In this document: positions 32,259-40,895 of the stretch, piece after piece
How the letters are laid out: the number at the start of each line of letters is the position of its first letter
Position numbering within the stretch: the first letter of the stretch is position 1
NCBI GenBank assembly: GCA_034933245.1
Contig: JAYFNX010000008.1
Span: 1-52,947 of the forward strand
Reading direction: 5' to 3'
Length of the DNA: 52,947 nt
Source of the DNA: Pelethousia sp034933245
GTDB taxonomy: Bacteria > Bacillota > Clostridia > Christensenellales > CAG-138
Notes under the pieces: generated by a model
The model's input: only the letters and a program-made list of their open reading frames with translations
Told to the model about the DNA's origin: nothing
Database searches by the model: none
Translations under genes and position numbers: made by a program

Positions 32259-33161
32259 ATGGCAGGTTTCTTTGAGAAGCTGAAACAAGGCCTTGCGAAG
32301 ACCGGAAGCGGTATGCTTGCGGGTATCTTCGCTGGAGAAGAGCGCCTTGACGGCGAATTTTTTGACGAATTGGAAGAAGCTCTGATTATGGCGGATGTGG
32401 GAATGGAAACTACCGCCGGCCTCATTAAGGAATTGCGGGATACCATCGGCCGGGAAAAAATCCATACCCGCAGCGAAGCCCGCAACGCTTTGGTTGAAAT
32501 CCTAACGGCAGCCATGGATCCCGGCGTGCCGTTTATTCCGGAAAACGGGCCCGCCGTTTTGCTTATCGTGGGCGTAAACGGCGTGGGAAAGACCACATCC
32601 CTGGGAAAGCTGGCTAATTTTTACAAAGCCGCAGGGCGCAGCCCCGTGCTGGCGGCGGCGGATACTTTCCGTGCGGCGGCGGCGGAGCAGCTGACCGTTT
32701 GGGCGGAGCGGGCGCAGACCCCTATCGTAAAACAGGGAGAAGGGGCGGATCCCGCAGCCGTGGTGTTTGATGCCATTTGTTCGTATAAAGCAAAGGGACG
32801 GGATATTTTGCTTGTGGATACGGCCGGACGGCTACATAATAAAAAAAACCTGATGGACGAGTTGGCGAAGATTCGCCGTGTCATAAGCAGGGAGCTTTCA
32901 GACGTTGCCTGCGAGACCCTTCTCGTTTTGGATGCGACTACCGGGCAAAACGCCATCGCCCAGGCAAAAGCTTTCGGAGAGGCCGCCGGGCTTACGGGGG
33001 TTATCCTCACCAAGCTGGATGGAACGGCTAAGGGCGGCGTTGCGCTGGCTGTAAAGGCACAGCTTCACGTACCCGTGCGCTTTGTGGGCGTGGGAGAGGG
33101 CATCGACGATTTGCTTCCCTTTGATGCGTCGTCCTTTGCCCATGCATTGCTAAATCAGTAG
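32259..33161 (+). CDS. ftsY: Signal recognition particle receptor FtsY
   Basis: A 300-residue SRP GTPase that docks ribosome-SRP complexes at the membrane. It lacks the long acidic A domain of enterobacteria, as usual in Firmicutes. The four-helix N domain (residues about 1-85) leads to GVNGVGKTTSLGKLA (G1, 105-119), AADTFRAAA, DTAGR, TKLDGTAKGG (G4) and GVGEGIDDL (G5). GAAGGAG lies six bases before ATG 32259. In Bacillus it directly precedes ylxM-ffh; here two potassium-uptake genes lie between. Confidence 0.97.
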   Translation: MAGFFEKLKQGLAKTGSGMLAGIFAGEERLDGEFFDELEEALIMADVGMETTAGLIKELRDTIGREKIHTRSEARNALVEILTAAMDPGVPFIPENGPAVLLIVGVNGVGKTTSLGKLANFYKAAGRSPVLAAADTFRAAAAEQLTVWAERAQTPIVKQGEGADPAAVVFDAICSYKAKGRDILLVDTAGRLHNKKNLMDELAKIRRVISRELSDVACETLLVLDATTGQNAIAQAKAFGEAAGLTGVILTKLDGTAKGGVALAVKAQLHVPVRFVGVGEGIDDLLPFDASSFAHALLNQ

Positions 33162-33174
33162 CTAGGAGGAAGGC

Positions 33175-34533
33175 GTGAAAAACAGGCTGTTTACAAAAGG
33201 CATTCCACCCATACGAATTTTGCCCATGGGCTACCTTTTTGTGATATTGATTGGCACAGCTCTTTTGATGCTACCCGCATCTTCCACCGGAGCGCCCATG
33301 CCTTTTTTCGATGCCTTTTTTACAGCCACATCCGCCTCCTGCGTTACTGGTTTGGTTGTGGCGGATACGGGTACGTATTTCACCCGTTTCGGACAAGCCG
33401 TAATTCTGCTGCTCATCCAAGTGGGGGGGTTAGGGTTCATGGTAGTTACTTCCATGCTTTTTATGGCCTTGCGCAGACGGGTATCCATTCGGGATCGGAT
33501 GCTGCTGGCGGAAGGAACTGGAAGCGGACGGCTGCAAGGGGTCATGCTCCTATCCCGCCGCATGCTGGAACTGACCTTCTTTTGCGAGCTGCTGGGGGCG
33601 GTATTGCTTTCCTGTAGCTTTGTGCCCGCCTATGGTCCGGGGAAAGGAATCTGGTTTGCGGTTTTTCACAGCGTTTCCGCCTTCTGTAACGCCGGGTTTG
33701 ACCTGATAGGCGGCTACCGTTCGCTTGTTCCTTTTGCCGATGATCCCCTGGTAAATTTCACGATTATGGCGCTGATTATTATTGGCGGGCTTGGATTTGC
33801 CGTGGTTCTGGAGGTAGCGTCCCGTTGGAAGAAAAAAGGCCGCTTAAGCGTGCATACCCGTGTGGTGCTTACGATGGCCGCTCTGCTGATTTTCTGTGGC
33901 GCTGTGTTCTTTTGGCTGTTTGAATCCAACAATCCGGCCACCCTTGGTGGGCTTTCCATACCCCGGCAAGCTATGCGCGCACTGTTCCAATCCGTCACCT
34001 GCCGTACGGCGGGCTTCAACACCATCGATCAGGCCGCTATGGGCGGGGCGGCCAAGCTTTTGAGTTGCCTGCTTATGTTTATCGGCGGTGCGCCGGCGGG
34101 CACGGCGGGCGGCGTGAAGGTAACGACCATTGCGTTGCTGTTTTTTGCAGTCCGCTCTCTTACACGCGGCAGGGAGGAACCGGAGGCTTTGGGACGCCGA
34201 TTTTCGCGAAATGCCCTGGCACGGGCGCTGTGCATTTTACTTTTGGCGATGAGCGCCCTGTTTGTGGGCGCGATTATCTTGTCCCTTGCGGAGCAGGGAA
34301 CACCCTGCGGCGCTACCAACTTTCTGAATCAGTTCTTTGAGCTGGTGTCCGCATTGGGTACCGTGGGCCTGTCGACAGGAATTTCGGTTCAAGCGGGCAC
34401 CATAACCCGGTTGGTTCTCTGCGCGCTGATGTATTTGGGCCGCGCCGGCCTCTTGACCATTGCGCTGGCCTTTGGCCATGAGGACGAAGAATCGGCCATC
34501 CGCTATCCAAAGGGCGAGATGATGATAGGATGA
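33175..34533 (+). CDS. ktrB: Potassium uptake membrane subunit, TrkH/KtrB family
   Basis: A 452-residue K+ (or Na+-coupled K+) channel-like subunit with four pore-helix repeats. Filter segments: ATSASCVTGL (about residue 51), SAFCNAGFD, TCRTAGFNTID and SALGTVGLS, each with the central filter glycine. The rest consists of paired membrane helices. It starts at GTG 33175, just after AGGAGG, 13 bases behind ftsY. With the cytoplasmic KtrA-type subunit 33 bases downstream it forms one transporter. The size fits KtrB better than the longer TrkH. Confidence 0.92.
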   Translation: MKNRLFTKGIPPIRILPMGYLFVILIGTALLMLPASSTGAPMPFFDAFFTATSASCVTGLVVADTGTYFTRFGQAVILLLIQVGGLGFMVVTSMLFMALRRRVSIRDRMLLAEGTGSGRLQGVMLLSRRMLELTFFCELLGAVLLSCSFVPAYGPGKGIWFAVFHSVSAFCNAGFDLIGGYRSLVPFADDPLVNFTIMALIIIGGLGFAVVLEVASRWKKKGRLSVHTRVVLTMAALLIFCGAVFFWLFESNNPATLGGLSIPRQAMRALFQSVTCRTAGFNTIDQAAMGGAAKLLSCLLMFIGGAPAGTAGGVKVTTIALLFFAVRSLTRGREEPEALGRRFSRNALARALCILLLAMSALFVGAIILSLAEQGTPCGATNFLNQFFELVSALGTVGLSTGISVQAGTITRLVLCALMYLGRAGLLTIALAFGHEDEESAIRYPKGEMMIG

Positions 34534-34566
34534 GAGCATACTAGGCAAAACATTGGGGAGGAACGC

Positions 34567-35220
34567 ATGAAAAAGAATTTTCTTGTTTTGGGGCTCGGCC
34601 GTTTTGGCGGCACGCTTTCCACAACCCTTTGCCAACTGGGCCATGAGGTGGTGGCCGTGGATGTGAACGCCGCCCGGGTAGAAATGGTGAAGGACCTGGT
34701 TACCCATGCGATTCAGGCTAATATTACGGATGAAAGAGCCGTGGCCCAATTGGGCGTACGCAATTTTGACTGTGTGGCTGTTTGCACGGGAGATGATATT
34801 CGCACCTCTGTATTGGCTGTGGTTATGTGCAAGGAGTATGGAGCGAAATATCTTATCTGCAAAGCAAGCGACCCGCTCCACGAAAAGCTTCTGTATAAAA
34901 CGGGGGCGGACAAGGTGTTTCAACCCGAAAGGGAAGGAGCCGCACGGCTGGCCCATTCTCTTGTTTCGCCCAGTGTGCTGGATTTTATTGAGCTTTCCGA
35001 TACCTACAGCATCAGCGATGTACGCCTGCCGAAAAGCTGGGCCGGCAAATCCTTGGCGGAAATGAACGTGCGGGTAAAATACGGTTTTTCGGTGATCGCC
35101 TTGCGTCGGAACGGCCAAATTATCATCACCATAGACCCCTTCGCTCCTCTTTTGCAAGATGATGAACTGGTGATTATTGGGACGAACAAAGATCTTAGCA
35201 GGATTGATACAATAAAATAA
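34567..35220 (+). CDS. ktrA: Potassium uptake regulatory subunit, KtrA/TrkA family
   Basis: A 217-residue cytoplasmic RCK protein that gates its membrane partner in response to nucleotides. The RCK_N Rossmann domain has GLGRFGGTL (residues 9-17) and an acidic end of the second strand (VAVD). The C-terminal RCK_C domain begins near residue 135, ending with LQDDELVIIG. GGGGAGG lies six bases before ATG 34567. Length equals KtrA (about 220), not the double-domain TrkA. No ydaO/c-di-AMP riboswitch was seen upstream. Confidence 0.94.
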   Translation: MKKNFLVLGLGRFGGTLSTTLCQLGHEVVAVDVNAARVEMVKDLVTHAIQANITDERAVAQLGVRNFDCVAVCTGDDIRTSVLAVVMCKEYGAKYLICKASDPLHEKLLYKTGADKVFQPEREGAARLAHSLVSPSVLDFIELSDTYSISDVRLPKSWAGKSLAEMNVRVKYGFSVIALRRNGQIIITIDPFAPLLQDDELVIIGTNKDLSRIDTIK

Positions 35221-35223
35221 GGC

Positions 35224-35251
35224 TTGACAATGCGCTTCTTTGGGCTATAAT
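35224..35251 (+). promoter_or_regulatory. Promoter of the ylxM-ffh operon
   Basis: A perfect TTGACA (35224-35229) and perfect TATAAT (35246-35251) with a 16-base spacer, just behind ktrA. It gives the SRP genes their own start and separates them from the potassium genes. Confidence 0.88.
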
Positions 35252-35298
35252 AATTAGAGCGTAAAGCTAAATGCCTTTACAGTACGAGGAGGGATATA

Positions 35299-35634
35299 AT
35301 GCGGGAGCATGTGGAGCTGGGCATGCTGCTCAGCAGGTACGGCGAATTGCTAACGGAGCGACAGCGCACCTTACTTTCCCTCTCCGTGGATGAGGATCTT
35401 TCTCTTTCCGAAATTGCCGAGCAGGCGGGCATATCCCGGCAGGGCGTGCTGGATGCCATCAAACGCGCCGAAAGCCAGCTTTATACTTTTGAGGCGGTTT
35501 TAGGCATGAAAAAGCAGACCGATACCATTCGGGAGAAGGTTCTCGCCCTTGCCGCGCTTCCCACTGTTGCTGAGGATGCGGCGGCCAGCACCCTTGCAAG
35601 GGAGATATTGGAGATCGTTGACGATGGCATTTGA
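35299..35634 (+). CDS. ylxM: YlxM/p13-like helix-turn-helix protein
   Basis: A 111-residue protein with a sigma-70 region 4-like helix-turn-helix: LTERQRTLLSLSVDEDLSLSEIA near residues 18-40, then GISRQGVLDAIKRAE. YlxM proteins are encoded just before ffh in Firmicutes and bind or modulate the SRP system; the mechanism is not settled. GGAGGG lies seven bases before ATG 35299. The stop overlaps the ffh start by 11 bases. Confidence 0.92.
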   Translation: MREHVELGMLLSRYGELLTERQRTLLSLSVDEDLSLSEIAEQAGISRQGVLDAIKRAESQLYTFEAVLGMKKQTDTIREKVLALAALPTVAEDAAASTLAREILEIVDDGI

Positions 35635-36961
35635 AGGCCTTTCCACAAAACTGCAAACTGTTTTTAAAAAGCTTACGGGCCGTGGCAAGCTGAACGAGAA
35701 GGATGTAAAAGAAGCCATGCGCGAAGTGAAGCTGGCTCTTTTGGAAGCGGATGTTAGCTTTGCGGTTGTGAAGAAGTTTATCGCCTCGGTGACGGAACGG
35801 GCCGTGGGCATAGAGGTATTGGAAAGCCTTACCCCAGGGCAGCAGGTAATTAAAATCGTAAACGAAGAGCTTACGGGGCTGATGGGCGGCGCCAATGCCA
35901 AGCTGGATTTTGGATCCCAAACGCCCGCGGTAGTTCTTCTGTGCGGCTTGCAGGGCGCAGGCAAAACCACCATGGCAGGTAAGCTTGGCGCGTATCTGCA
36001 AAAGCACTTCGGCAAATCCCCGCTGCTGGCAGCTTGTGATATTTACCGTCCGGCAGCGATCCGCCAATTACAGGTGGTGGGGGAAAAGCTCAAGCTGCCC
36101 GTGTTTGAGAGGGGCCAGCAGGACCCTGTGCAAACAGCGAAAGAAGCCATGGAATATGCCCGTTCGCACATGCTGGATCTGGTCATTGTGGATACGGCGG
36201 GCCGCCTCCATATAGACGAAGCCATGATGGATGAGATCGCCACGCTCAGGGATGCGACGAATCCCGCTGAAATCCTTCTGGTGGTGGACGCTATGACCGG
36301 GCAGGATGCGGTGAACGTGGCCAAAGCTTTTAACGACAAACTGGCGCTTACAGGCGTGATCGTAACCAAACTGGATGGAGATACCCGCGGCGGCGCAGCC
36401 CTCTCCGTACGGGAGGTAACAGGCAGGCCCATTAAATTCTGCGGTATCGGTGAAAAGCTTGGAGACATCGAGCCTTTTTATCCGGATCGCATGGCCAGCC
36501 GTATTCTTGGCATGGGGGATATGCTTACCCTCATTGAGAAAGCGCAAACCGCCTTTGATGAAAAAAAAGCCCAGGAGCTTGCCACCAAGCTACGTTCCAA
36601 CGAATTCACCTTGGAAGACTTCATGGAGCAGATGGAACAGGTGAAATCCATGGGTTCCATGGAGGATCTGCTTGCCATGATGCCGGGTATGGGCGGAGCC
36701 AAGCTTGGAAACATGGAGATAGACGAAAAGCAGACGGAACGAACGCTGGCAATCGTACGCTCTATGACCCAGGAGGAGCGCCGCAAGCCCGATATGCTAA
36801 ATGCCAGCCGCCGCAGGCGCATCGCCGCGGGTAGTGGCAACACGGTGCAGGATGTTAACCGGCTTCTCAACCAATTTGAAGCCACCCGCAAGATGATCCG
36901 TCAATTATCGGGCGGCAAGCTTAAAAAAGGCAGGCGCGGGTTTAGCCCCTTTGGTTTCTAA
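35624..36961 (+). CDS. ffh: Signal recognition particle protein Ffh
   Basis: A 445-residue SRP54 GTPase that binds signal sequences and the SRP RNA. The N domain is followed by the G domain with GLQGAGKTTMAGKL (residues 108-121), ACDIYRPAAIRQLQ, DTAGR, TKLDGDTRGGAAL and a GIGEKLGDIEPF end. The methionine-rich M domain (from about 325) has DFMEQMEQVKSMGSMEDLLAMMPGM-type sequence and an RRRRIAAGSG RNA-binding stretch. The frame is open upstream, but ATG 35624 has GGAGA eight bases before it and yields the usual MAFEGLS start. The SRP RNA gene (ffs) was not found in the window. Confidence 0.97.
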   Translation: MAFEGLSTKLQTVFKKLTGRGKLNEKDVKEAMREVKLALLEADVSFAVVKKFIASVTERAVGIEVLESLTPGQQVIKIVNEELTGLMGGANAKLDFGSQTPAVVLLCGLQGAGKTTMAGKLGAYLQKHFGKSPLLAACDIYRPAAIRQLQVVGEKLKLPVFERGQQDPVQTAKEAMEYARSHMLDLVIVDTAGRLHIDEAMMDEIATLRDATNPAEILLVVDAMTGQDAVNVAKAFNDKLALTGVIVTKLDGDTRGGAALSVREVTGRPIKFCGIGEKLGDIEPFYPDRMASRILGMGDMLTLIEKAQTAFDEKKAQELATKLRSNEFTLEDFMEQMEQVKSMGSMEDLLAMMPGMGGAKLGNMEIDEKQTERTLAIVRSMTQEERRKPDMLNASRRRRIAAGSGNTVQDVNRLLNQFEATRKMIRQLSGGKLKKGRRGFSPFGF

Positions 36962-37018
36962 GGCACTAAGCTTTTGAAATAACTACTATCATTCATAAAT
37001 TTCAGGAGGAACATTTTT

Positions 37019-37261
37019 ATGCTCAAGATCAGGCTTCGCAGGATGGGCGCGAAGAAGGCGCCTTTTTACCGCATCGTAGTGGCGGATTCCCGCGCACCCA
37101 GGAACGGTGCCTTTGTGGAAGAACTCGGTTATTATAACCCCATAAAAAAGCCCAGCGAACTGAATGTAAATAACGAAAAGGCCGCCGAATGGCTCAAGAA
37201 CGGCGCTCAACCCACGGAGACGGTGCGCGCTCTGCTCAAAAAGTCCGGCGCCATCCAGTAA
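37019..37261 (+). CDS. rpsP: 30S ribosomal protein S16
   Basis: An 80-residue small-subunit protein with the usual IRLRRMGAKKAPFYRIVVADSR-type start and GYYNPIKKP near residue 38. AGGAGG lies nine bases before ATG 37019. It begins the conserved rpsP-khpA-rimM-trmD-rplS group. Confidence 0.98.
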   Translation: MLKIRLRRMGAKKAPFYRIVVADSRAPRNGAFVEELGYYNPIKKPSELNVNNEKAAEWLKNGAQPTETVRALLKKSGAIQ

Positions 37262-37284
37262 TGGAACTGGTTAGGGAGCAAACC

Positions 37285-37515
37285 ATGGGAGAACTAGTCA
37301 AATATATCGCTGTGAATCTCGTGGATAAGCCCGAGGAAGTCAAGGTTGAAGTTAAAGAGGGTGAGCATTCCACGGTGATCGAATTGAGCGTAGCGGCCGA
37401 AGATATGGGCAAGGTGATCGGCAAGCAAGGACGGATCGCAAAGGCGATCCGCACCGTGGTACGGGCGGCATCCGTAAAGGAAAATAAAAAGTACATTGTG
37501 GAGATTCTCGGCTAA
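37285..37515 (+). CDS. khpA: KH domain RNA-binding protein KhpA
   Basis: A 76-residue single KH-domain protein (YlqC) with the GKVIGKQGRIAKAIRTVV helix-loop-helix. KhpA pairs with KhpB (Jag) and influences cell-wall growth and sRNA use in Gram-positives. I chose ATG 37285, six bases after GGGAG, because it gives the family's GELVKYIAVNLVDKP beginning; an ATG at 37261 overlapping the rpsP stop is an alternative. Confidence 0.93.
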   Translation: MGELVKYIAVNLVDKPEEVKVEVKEGEHSTVIELSVAAEDMGKVIGKQGRIAKAIRTVVRAASVKENKKYIVEILG

Positions 37516-37535
37516 GGCCGTCGCTCCAGCTTGGG

Positions 37536-37559
37536 AAAAGCGGCAGGCCGCCGCTTTTT
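37536..37559 (+). terminator. Hairpin between khpA and rimM (possible attenuator)
   Basis: A 9-bp stem (AAAAGCGGC / GCCGCTTTT) with a five-base loop ending in a T-run. The gene order around it is a conserved operon, so it may only reduce transcription into rimM-trmD. Confidence 0.6.
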
Positions 37560-37576
37560 CCATAAACGGGAAAATT

Positions 37577-38095
37577 ATGGATGAGTATTTGCGCGTCGGC
37601 ATGATTCTGCGGCCCCATGGCGTTCATGGAGCCGTGAAGATTTTGCCGCTTACGTCGGACAATAGGCGCTTTTTTAAGCTGAACGAAGCATATATTGAGC
37701 GAAATGGGGTGTACGAGCGCGTACAAGCCATGGACATAAGCGTGCAGCCGGACGCGGTTTTTTTGCGTTTATCCATCTGTGAGAGCAGGGAAGAGGCTGA
37801 AACGCTCCGGGGGCTCTATTTGTGCGTGGATCGGGTTCATGCCGTAAAACTTCCCGAGGGACGTTATTTTGTTGCGGACATGATCGGCTGCGAAGTGGAA
37901 GATAGCCATGGAACGCCGCTTGGCAAGCTTACGAACGTATTGGAAACCGGGGCGAACGATGTATATGTTATCCAAGGAAAGCGAAAGCTTTTGGTTCCGG
38001 CATTGAAAAAGCTTCTACAAGAGGTGGATGTGGAGAAGAAACGCATTGTTTTGAACGCCCAGGTCTTGGAGGAGGTGGGCCTGTTTGAGGATTGA
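37577..38095 (+). CDS. rimM: Ribosome maturation factor RimM
   Basis: A 172-residue factor for 30S maturation that binds S19. The N-terminal RimM domain begins LRVGMILRPHGVHGAVKI, and the C-terminal PRC-barrel contains DMIGCEVED and a GANDVYVI strand. The frame is open upstream through the hairpin, but ATG 37577 gives the normal start; only a weak GGGA is seen before it. The end overlaps the trmD start by 11 bases. Confidence 0.94.
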   Translation: MDEYLRVGMILRPHGVHGAVKILPLTSDNRRFFKLNEAYIERNGVYERVQAMDISVQPDAVFLRLSICESREEAETLRGLYLCVDRVHAVKLPEGRYFVADMIGCEVEDSHGTPLGKLTNVLETGANDVYVIQGKRKLLVPALKKLLQEVDVEKKRIVLNAQVLEEVGLFED

Positions 38096-38813
38096 CGTGC
38101 TCACCATTTTTCCGGAAATGTTCGCCGGTGTGCTGGGAACCAGTATGCTAGGCCGGGCGCAGGAGGCCGGCATTTTGACGTGCCGTCTGCACAACATCCG
38201 GGACTGGTCTGCCAACAAGCACCATAATACGGACGATTATCCCTTTGGGGGCGGTGCTGGCATGGTTATGATGGCACAACCTATCTGGGACTGTCTGGAC
38301 GAGGTGGACCCGGATCACGAGGCGCTGCGCATTGCTCTTTTGCCAAGGGGTGAACGGCTTAGCGTACCGTTGGCCAGAGAGATGAGCCGCCAAGACAGAA
38401 TCTTGCTCCTTTGCGGCCATTATGAAGGGGTGGATGAGCGTGCGCTCTCCAGGATGGATAGAGAAATATCCATCGGAGACTATGTGCTTACCGGGGGCGA
38501 GTTGCCCGCCATGGTATTGATCGACTGCCTGAGCCGGTTCATTCCAGGGGTGCTGGGCAGCGCCGAATCCGCAGAAGAGGAGAGCTTTTCAGATGGGTTG
38601 CTGGAATACCCGCAATATACCCGGCCGGGGGAATTCCGTGGGCTGGCCGTACCGGAGGTTCTTCTGGGCGGTAATCATGCCCATATTGCCCGCTGGCGGC
38701 GGGATATGTCCTTAAAAAGCACGTGGGAGCGGCGGCCCGAGCTTTTACAGCAGACTTCGTTGGACAAGAAGGATCTTGCCTTTCTGGAAAGCCTGAAAAA
38801 GACGGAAAATTAG
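38085..38813 (+). CDS. trmD: tRNA (guanine(37)-N1)-methyltransferase
   Basis: A 242-residue SPOUT enzyme that methylates G37 of tRNAs and so prevents frameshifting. It starts RIDVLTIFPEMF; the trefoil-knot SAM site is formed by LLLCGHYEGVDERAL (about residues 106-120) and GDYVLTGGELPAM (about 136-148). The start is TTG 38085, after GGAGGAGG and inside the rimM end. Length is standard. Confidence 0.97.
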   Translation: MRIDVLTIFPEMFAGVLGTSMLGRAQEAGILTCRLHNIRDWSANKHHNTDDYPFGGGAGMVMMAQPIWDCLDEVDPDHEALRIALLPRGERLSVPLAREMSRQDRILLLCGHYEGVDERALSRMDREISIGDYVLTGGELPAMVLIDCLSRFIPGVLGSAESAEEESFSDGLLEYPQYTRPGEFRGLAVPEVLLGGNHAHIARWRRDMSLKSTWERRPELLQQTSLDKKDLAFLESLKKTEN

Positions 38814-38825
38814 CTAAATTCATGG

Positions 38826-38854
38826 TTGCGCCCATGGGGTTGCCATGTTATAAT
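38826..38854 (+). promoter_or_regulatory. Promoter of rplS
   Basis: TTGCGC (38826-38831), 17 bases, then a perfect TATAAT (38849-38854) with TG one base upstream. The leader before rplS is about 63 bases; it could hold an L19 autoregulatory fold, but none was resolved by eye. Confidence 0.7.
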
Positions 38855-38923
38855 GCACTTTGTGACAACGGACGGTCCAATGCCGGAATCGGTACGAACG
38901 TCTAGGAGAGAGGAGAAAATAAA

Positions 38924-39283
38924 ATGGCCGACATCATTCGTGAACTGGAAAAAGAACAACTCCGCACCGATCTTCCCAAGCTGGAAGTGGGCGATACCGT
39001 TCGGGTATTCGTAAAGGTCGTGGAAGGTTCCCGCGAGCGCCTGCAGAACTTTGAGGGCATTGTCATCAAGATTCAGGGCGGCGGCATCCGTAAATCTTTC
39101 ACCGTGCGCCGTGTATCCTATGGCGTTGGCGTGGAGCGTACCTTCCCCTACAACAGCCCCCGCATCGGCCGCATTGAAGTGGTCCGCCATGGTAAGGTTC
39201 GTAGGGCCAAACTATTCTATCTGCGGGATCGTGTGGGCAAGGCCGCCAAGGTGGTCGAGCGCATCGAGACGGCGGGCAAGTAA
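38924..39283 (+). CDS. rplS: 50S ribosomal protein L19
   Basis: A 119-residue protein at the subunit interface with VGDTVRVFVKVVEGSRERLQ-type SH3 start, IQGGGIRKSFTVRR and the R-A-K-L-F-Y-L-R-D-R-V-G-K-A-A end. AGGAGAG lies eight bases before ATG 38924. A terminator follows directly. Confidence 0.98.
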   Translation: MADIIRELEKEQLRTDLPKLEVGDTVRVFVKVVEGSRERLQNFEGIVIKIQGGGIRKSFTVRRVSYGVGVERTFPYNSPRIGRIEVVRHGKVRRAKLFYLRDRVGKAAKVVERIETAGK

Positions 39284-39300
39284 CCGATTCTTTCGAAGCA

Positions 39301-39336
39301 AAACCCCCGGTGCCTACGGGCATATGGGGGTTTCCT
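39301..39336 (+). terminator. Terminator after rplS
   Basis: An 8-bp stem (AAACCCCC / GGGGGTTT) encloses a shorter inner pairing (GTGCC with GGCAT) and ends in TTTCCTTAT. Confidence 0.8.
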
Positions 39337-39394
39337 TATATGTGAACCTTCAGACCCTGTGCGCTTTTCAAGAAGCACGCAGAAGGGAGCGGAT

Positions 39395-40270
39395 ATGCTG
39401 ATACAATGGTACCCCGGCCATATGGCCAAAGCTAGGCGCATGCTGGTGGAAAACCTGAAGCTTATCGATGTCGTGGTGGAAATAGTGGATGCCAGGGCGC
39501 CTATTGCCACAAGAAACCCGGATTTTGACGACCTGTTTTCGAGCAAGCGGCGAGTGGTTTTTTTGAATAAAAGCGATTTGGCGGATCAGGCAACAACCAA
39601 GGCTTTCATTCGGTCCTTCCGGGAGCAGGGTATGCAGGCAATGGAGTTCGTAGCGACCAATTCTCAAAAAAAAGGCGCTGCAATTGAACTGCTGCAGGGC
39701 GCTGTGCAGCAGGAGGTGGACAGACTTCTGCAAAAGGGCGTCCGAAAGACCATACGGGTTATGGTCGTTGGCATTCCAAATGTGGGTAAATCCACCTTTA
39801 TCAACCGCATCGCCGGCTCCAACCGCGCCCAGGTGGGGGACAAACCCGGCGTTACAAAAGGGAAGCAATGGGTAAAGGTTGGCCCCTATCTGGAGCTAAT
39901 GGATACGCCGGGCCTTCTCTGGCCCAAACTGAATGACGAATTGCTGGCCCGGCATCTGGCCTATATCGGTTCCATCAAGGATGATATTATGGATGTGGAG
40001 CGCTTGGCAGGGCTTTTGCTTGCGGAGCTTATGTCCCTCTGCCCGGCGGATCTTATCGCTCGATATAAAAAATTGGAACAGGGCTTGCAACCCCATGCCC
40101 TCCTGGAGGGCGTATGCAAAAGCCGGGGATTTCTTTTGCCTGGCGGTATGCCGGATACGGAACGCGGCGCGCGCATTGTGCTGGATGAATTCCGGGCGGG
40201 AAAGATCGCCCGGGTAACGCTGGACGCTCCCGGCTATGAAAGGCGGGATGAGGATGGGCAAAAAGAATAG
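39395..40270 (+). CDS. rbgA: Ribosome biogenesis GTPase RbgA (YlqF)
   Basis: A 291-residue circularly permuted GTPase needed for late 50S assembly. Motif order is G4-G1-G3: NKSD (58-61), GIPNVGKS (126-133), DTPG (170-173). The N terminus IQWYPGHMAKARR and a C-terminal RNA-binding domain (about 180-285) are typical. GGGAG lies five bases before ATG 39395; an earlier in-frame start at 39359 lacks a site. The stop lies inside the rnhB start. Confidence 0.96.
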   Translation: MLIQWYPGHMAKARRMLVENLKLIDVVVEIVDARAPIATRNPDFDDLFSSKRRVVFLNKSDLADQATTKAFIRSFREQGMQAMEFVATNSQKKGAAIELLQGAVQQEVDRLLQKGVRKTIRVMVVGIPNVGKSTFINRIAGSNRAQVGDKPGVTKGKQWVKVGPYLELMDTPGLLWPKLNDELLARHLAYIGSIKDDIMDVERLAGLLLAELMSLCPADLIARYKKLEQGLQPHALLEGVCKSRGFLLPGGMPDTERGARIVLDEFRAGKIARVTLDAPGYERRDEDGQKE

Positions 40271-40895
40271 CGTAGACGAAGCGACCCGCCTGGCTGCGCT
40301 GACCCATATGGAGCAAGCGTATTGGGCCCAGGGCAGATGGGTTGCCGGGGCGGACGAGGCCGGCAGAGGACCCTTGGCGGGGCCAGTGGTGGCGGCTGCC
40401 GTATTACTCCCACCCGAATGCCTTATCAATAATGTAAACGACTCCAAAAAGCTTTCTCCGGCCAAGCGGGAAGCCCTTTATCCCACTATTTTGGAGAAGG
40501 CTTTTTCCTATGGAGTCGGATGGGTTTGGCCCGAACAGATCGACGAAATGAATATTCTACAGGCTACCAGGTTGGCCTTTAAGCTGGCTTATGAAGCCAT
40601 GGAGAAGAAACCGCATGTTTTACTTGTGGATGGACGTGATAGATTGGACGTGCCGGTGGAACAAATTCCGGTGGTGCGGGGCGATGCGCTGTGCCATTGT
40701 ATTGCCGCAGCTTCCATTATCGCAAAGGTGACGCGGGACCGGTACATGGTGGAGCAGGATGCCCTTTATCCCCAGTATGGGTTTGCCGATAATAAGGGCT
40801 ATGGAACGGCGCGCCACATTGCCGCGCTGCGCAAAATGGGGCCATGCCCTTTGCACCGGCGAAGCTTTATAGGGCATTTCACGGAGGAAGTATGA
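40254..40895 (+). CDS. rnhB: Ribonuclease HII
   Basis: A 213-residue enzyme that cuts RNA in RNA-DNA hybrids and removes single ribonucleotides. The catalytic Asp-Glu pair is in ADEAGRGPLAGP (about residues 34-45); the later acidic residues lie in VDGRD and SIIAKVTRDR. Three in-frame ATG codons at 40236, 40248 and 40254 compete; AAAGG suits the last two. It overlaps rbgA by 17 bases and the next gene by four. Confidence 0.95.
   Translation: MGKKNSVDEATRLAALTHMEQAYWAQGRWVAGADEAGRGPLAGPVVAAAVLLPPECLINNVNDSKKLSPAKREALYPTILEKAFSYGVGWVWPEQIDEMNILQATRLAFKLAYEAMEKKPHVLLVDGRDRLDVPVEQIPVVRGDALCHCIAAASIIAKVTRDRYMVEQDALYPQYGFADNKGYGTARHIAALRKMGPCPLHRRSFIGHFTEEV

Noticed and set aside
34237..35157. 306-codon minus-strand open frame opposite ktrB and ktrA
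   Set aside because: It is a shadow of well-supported genes and its translation matches no family.
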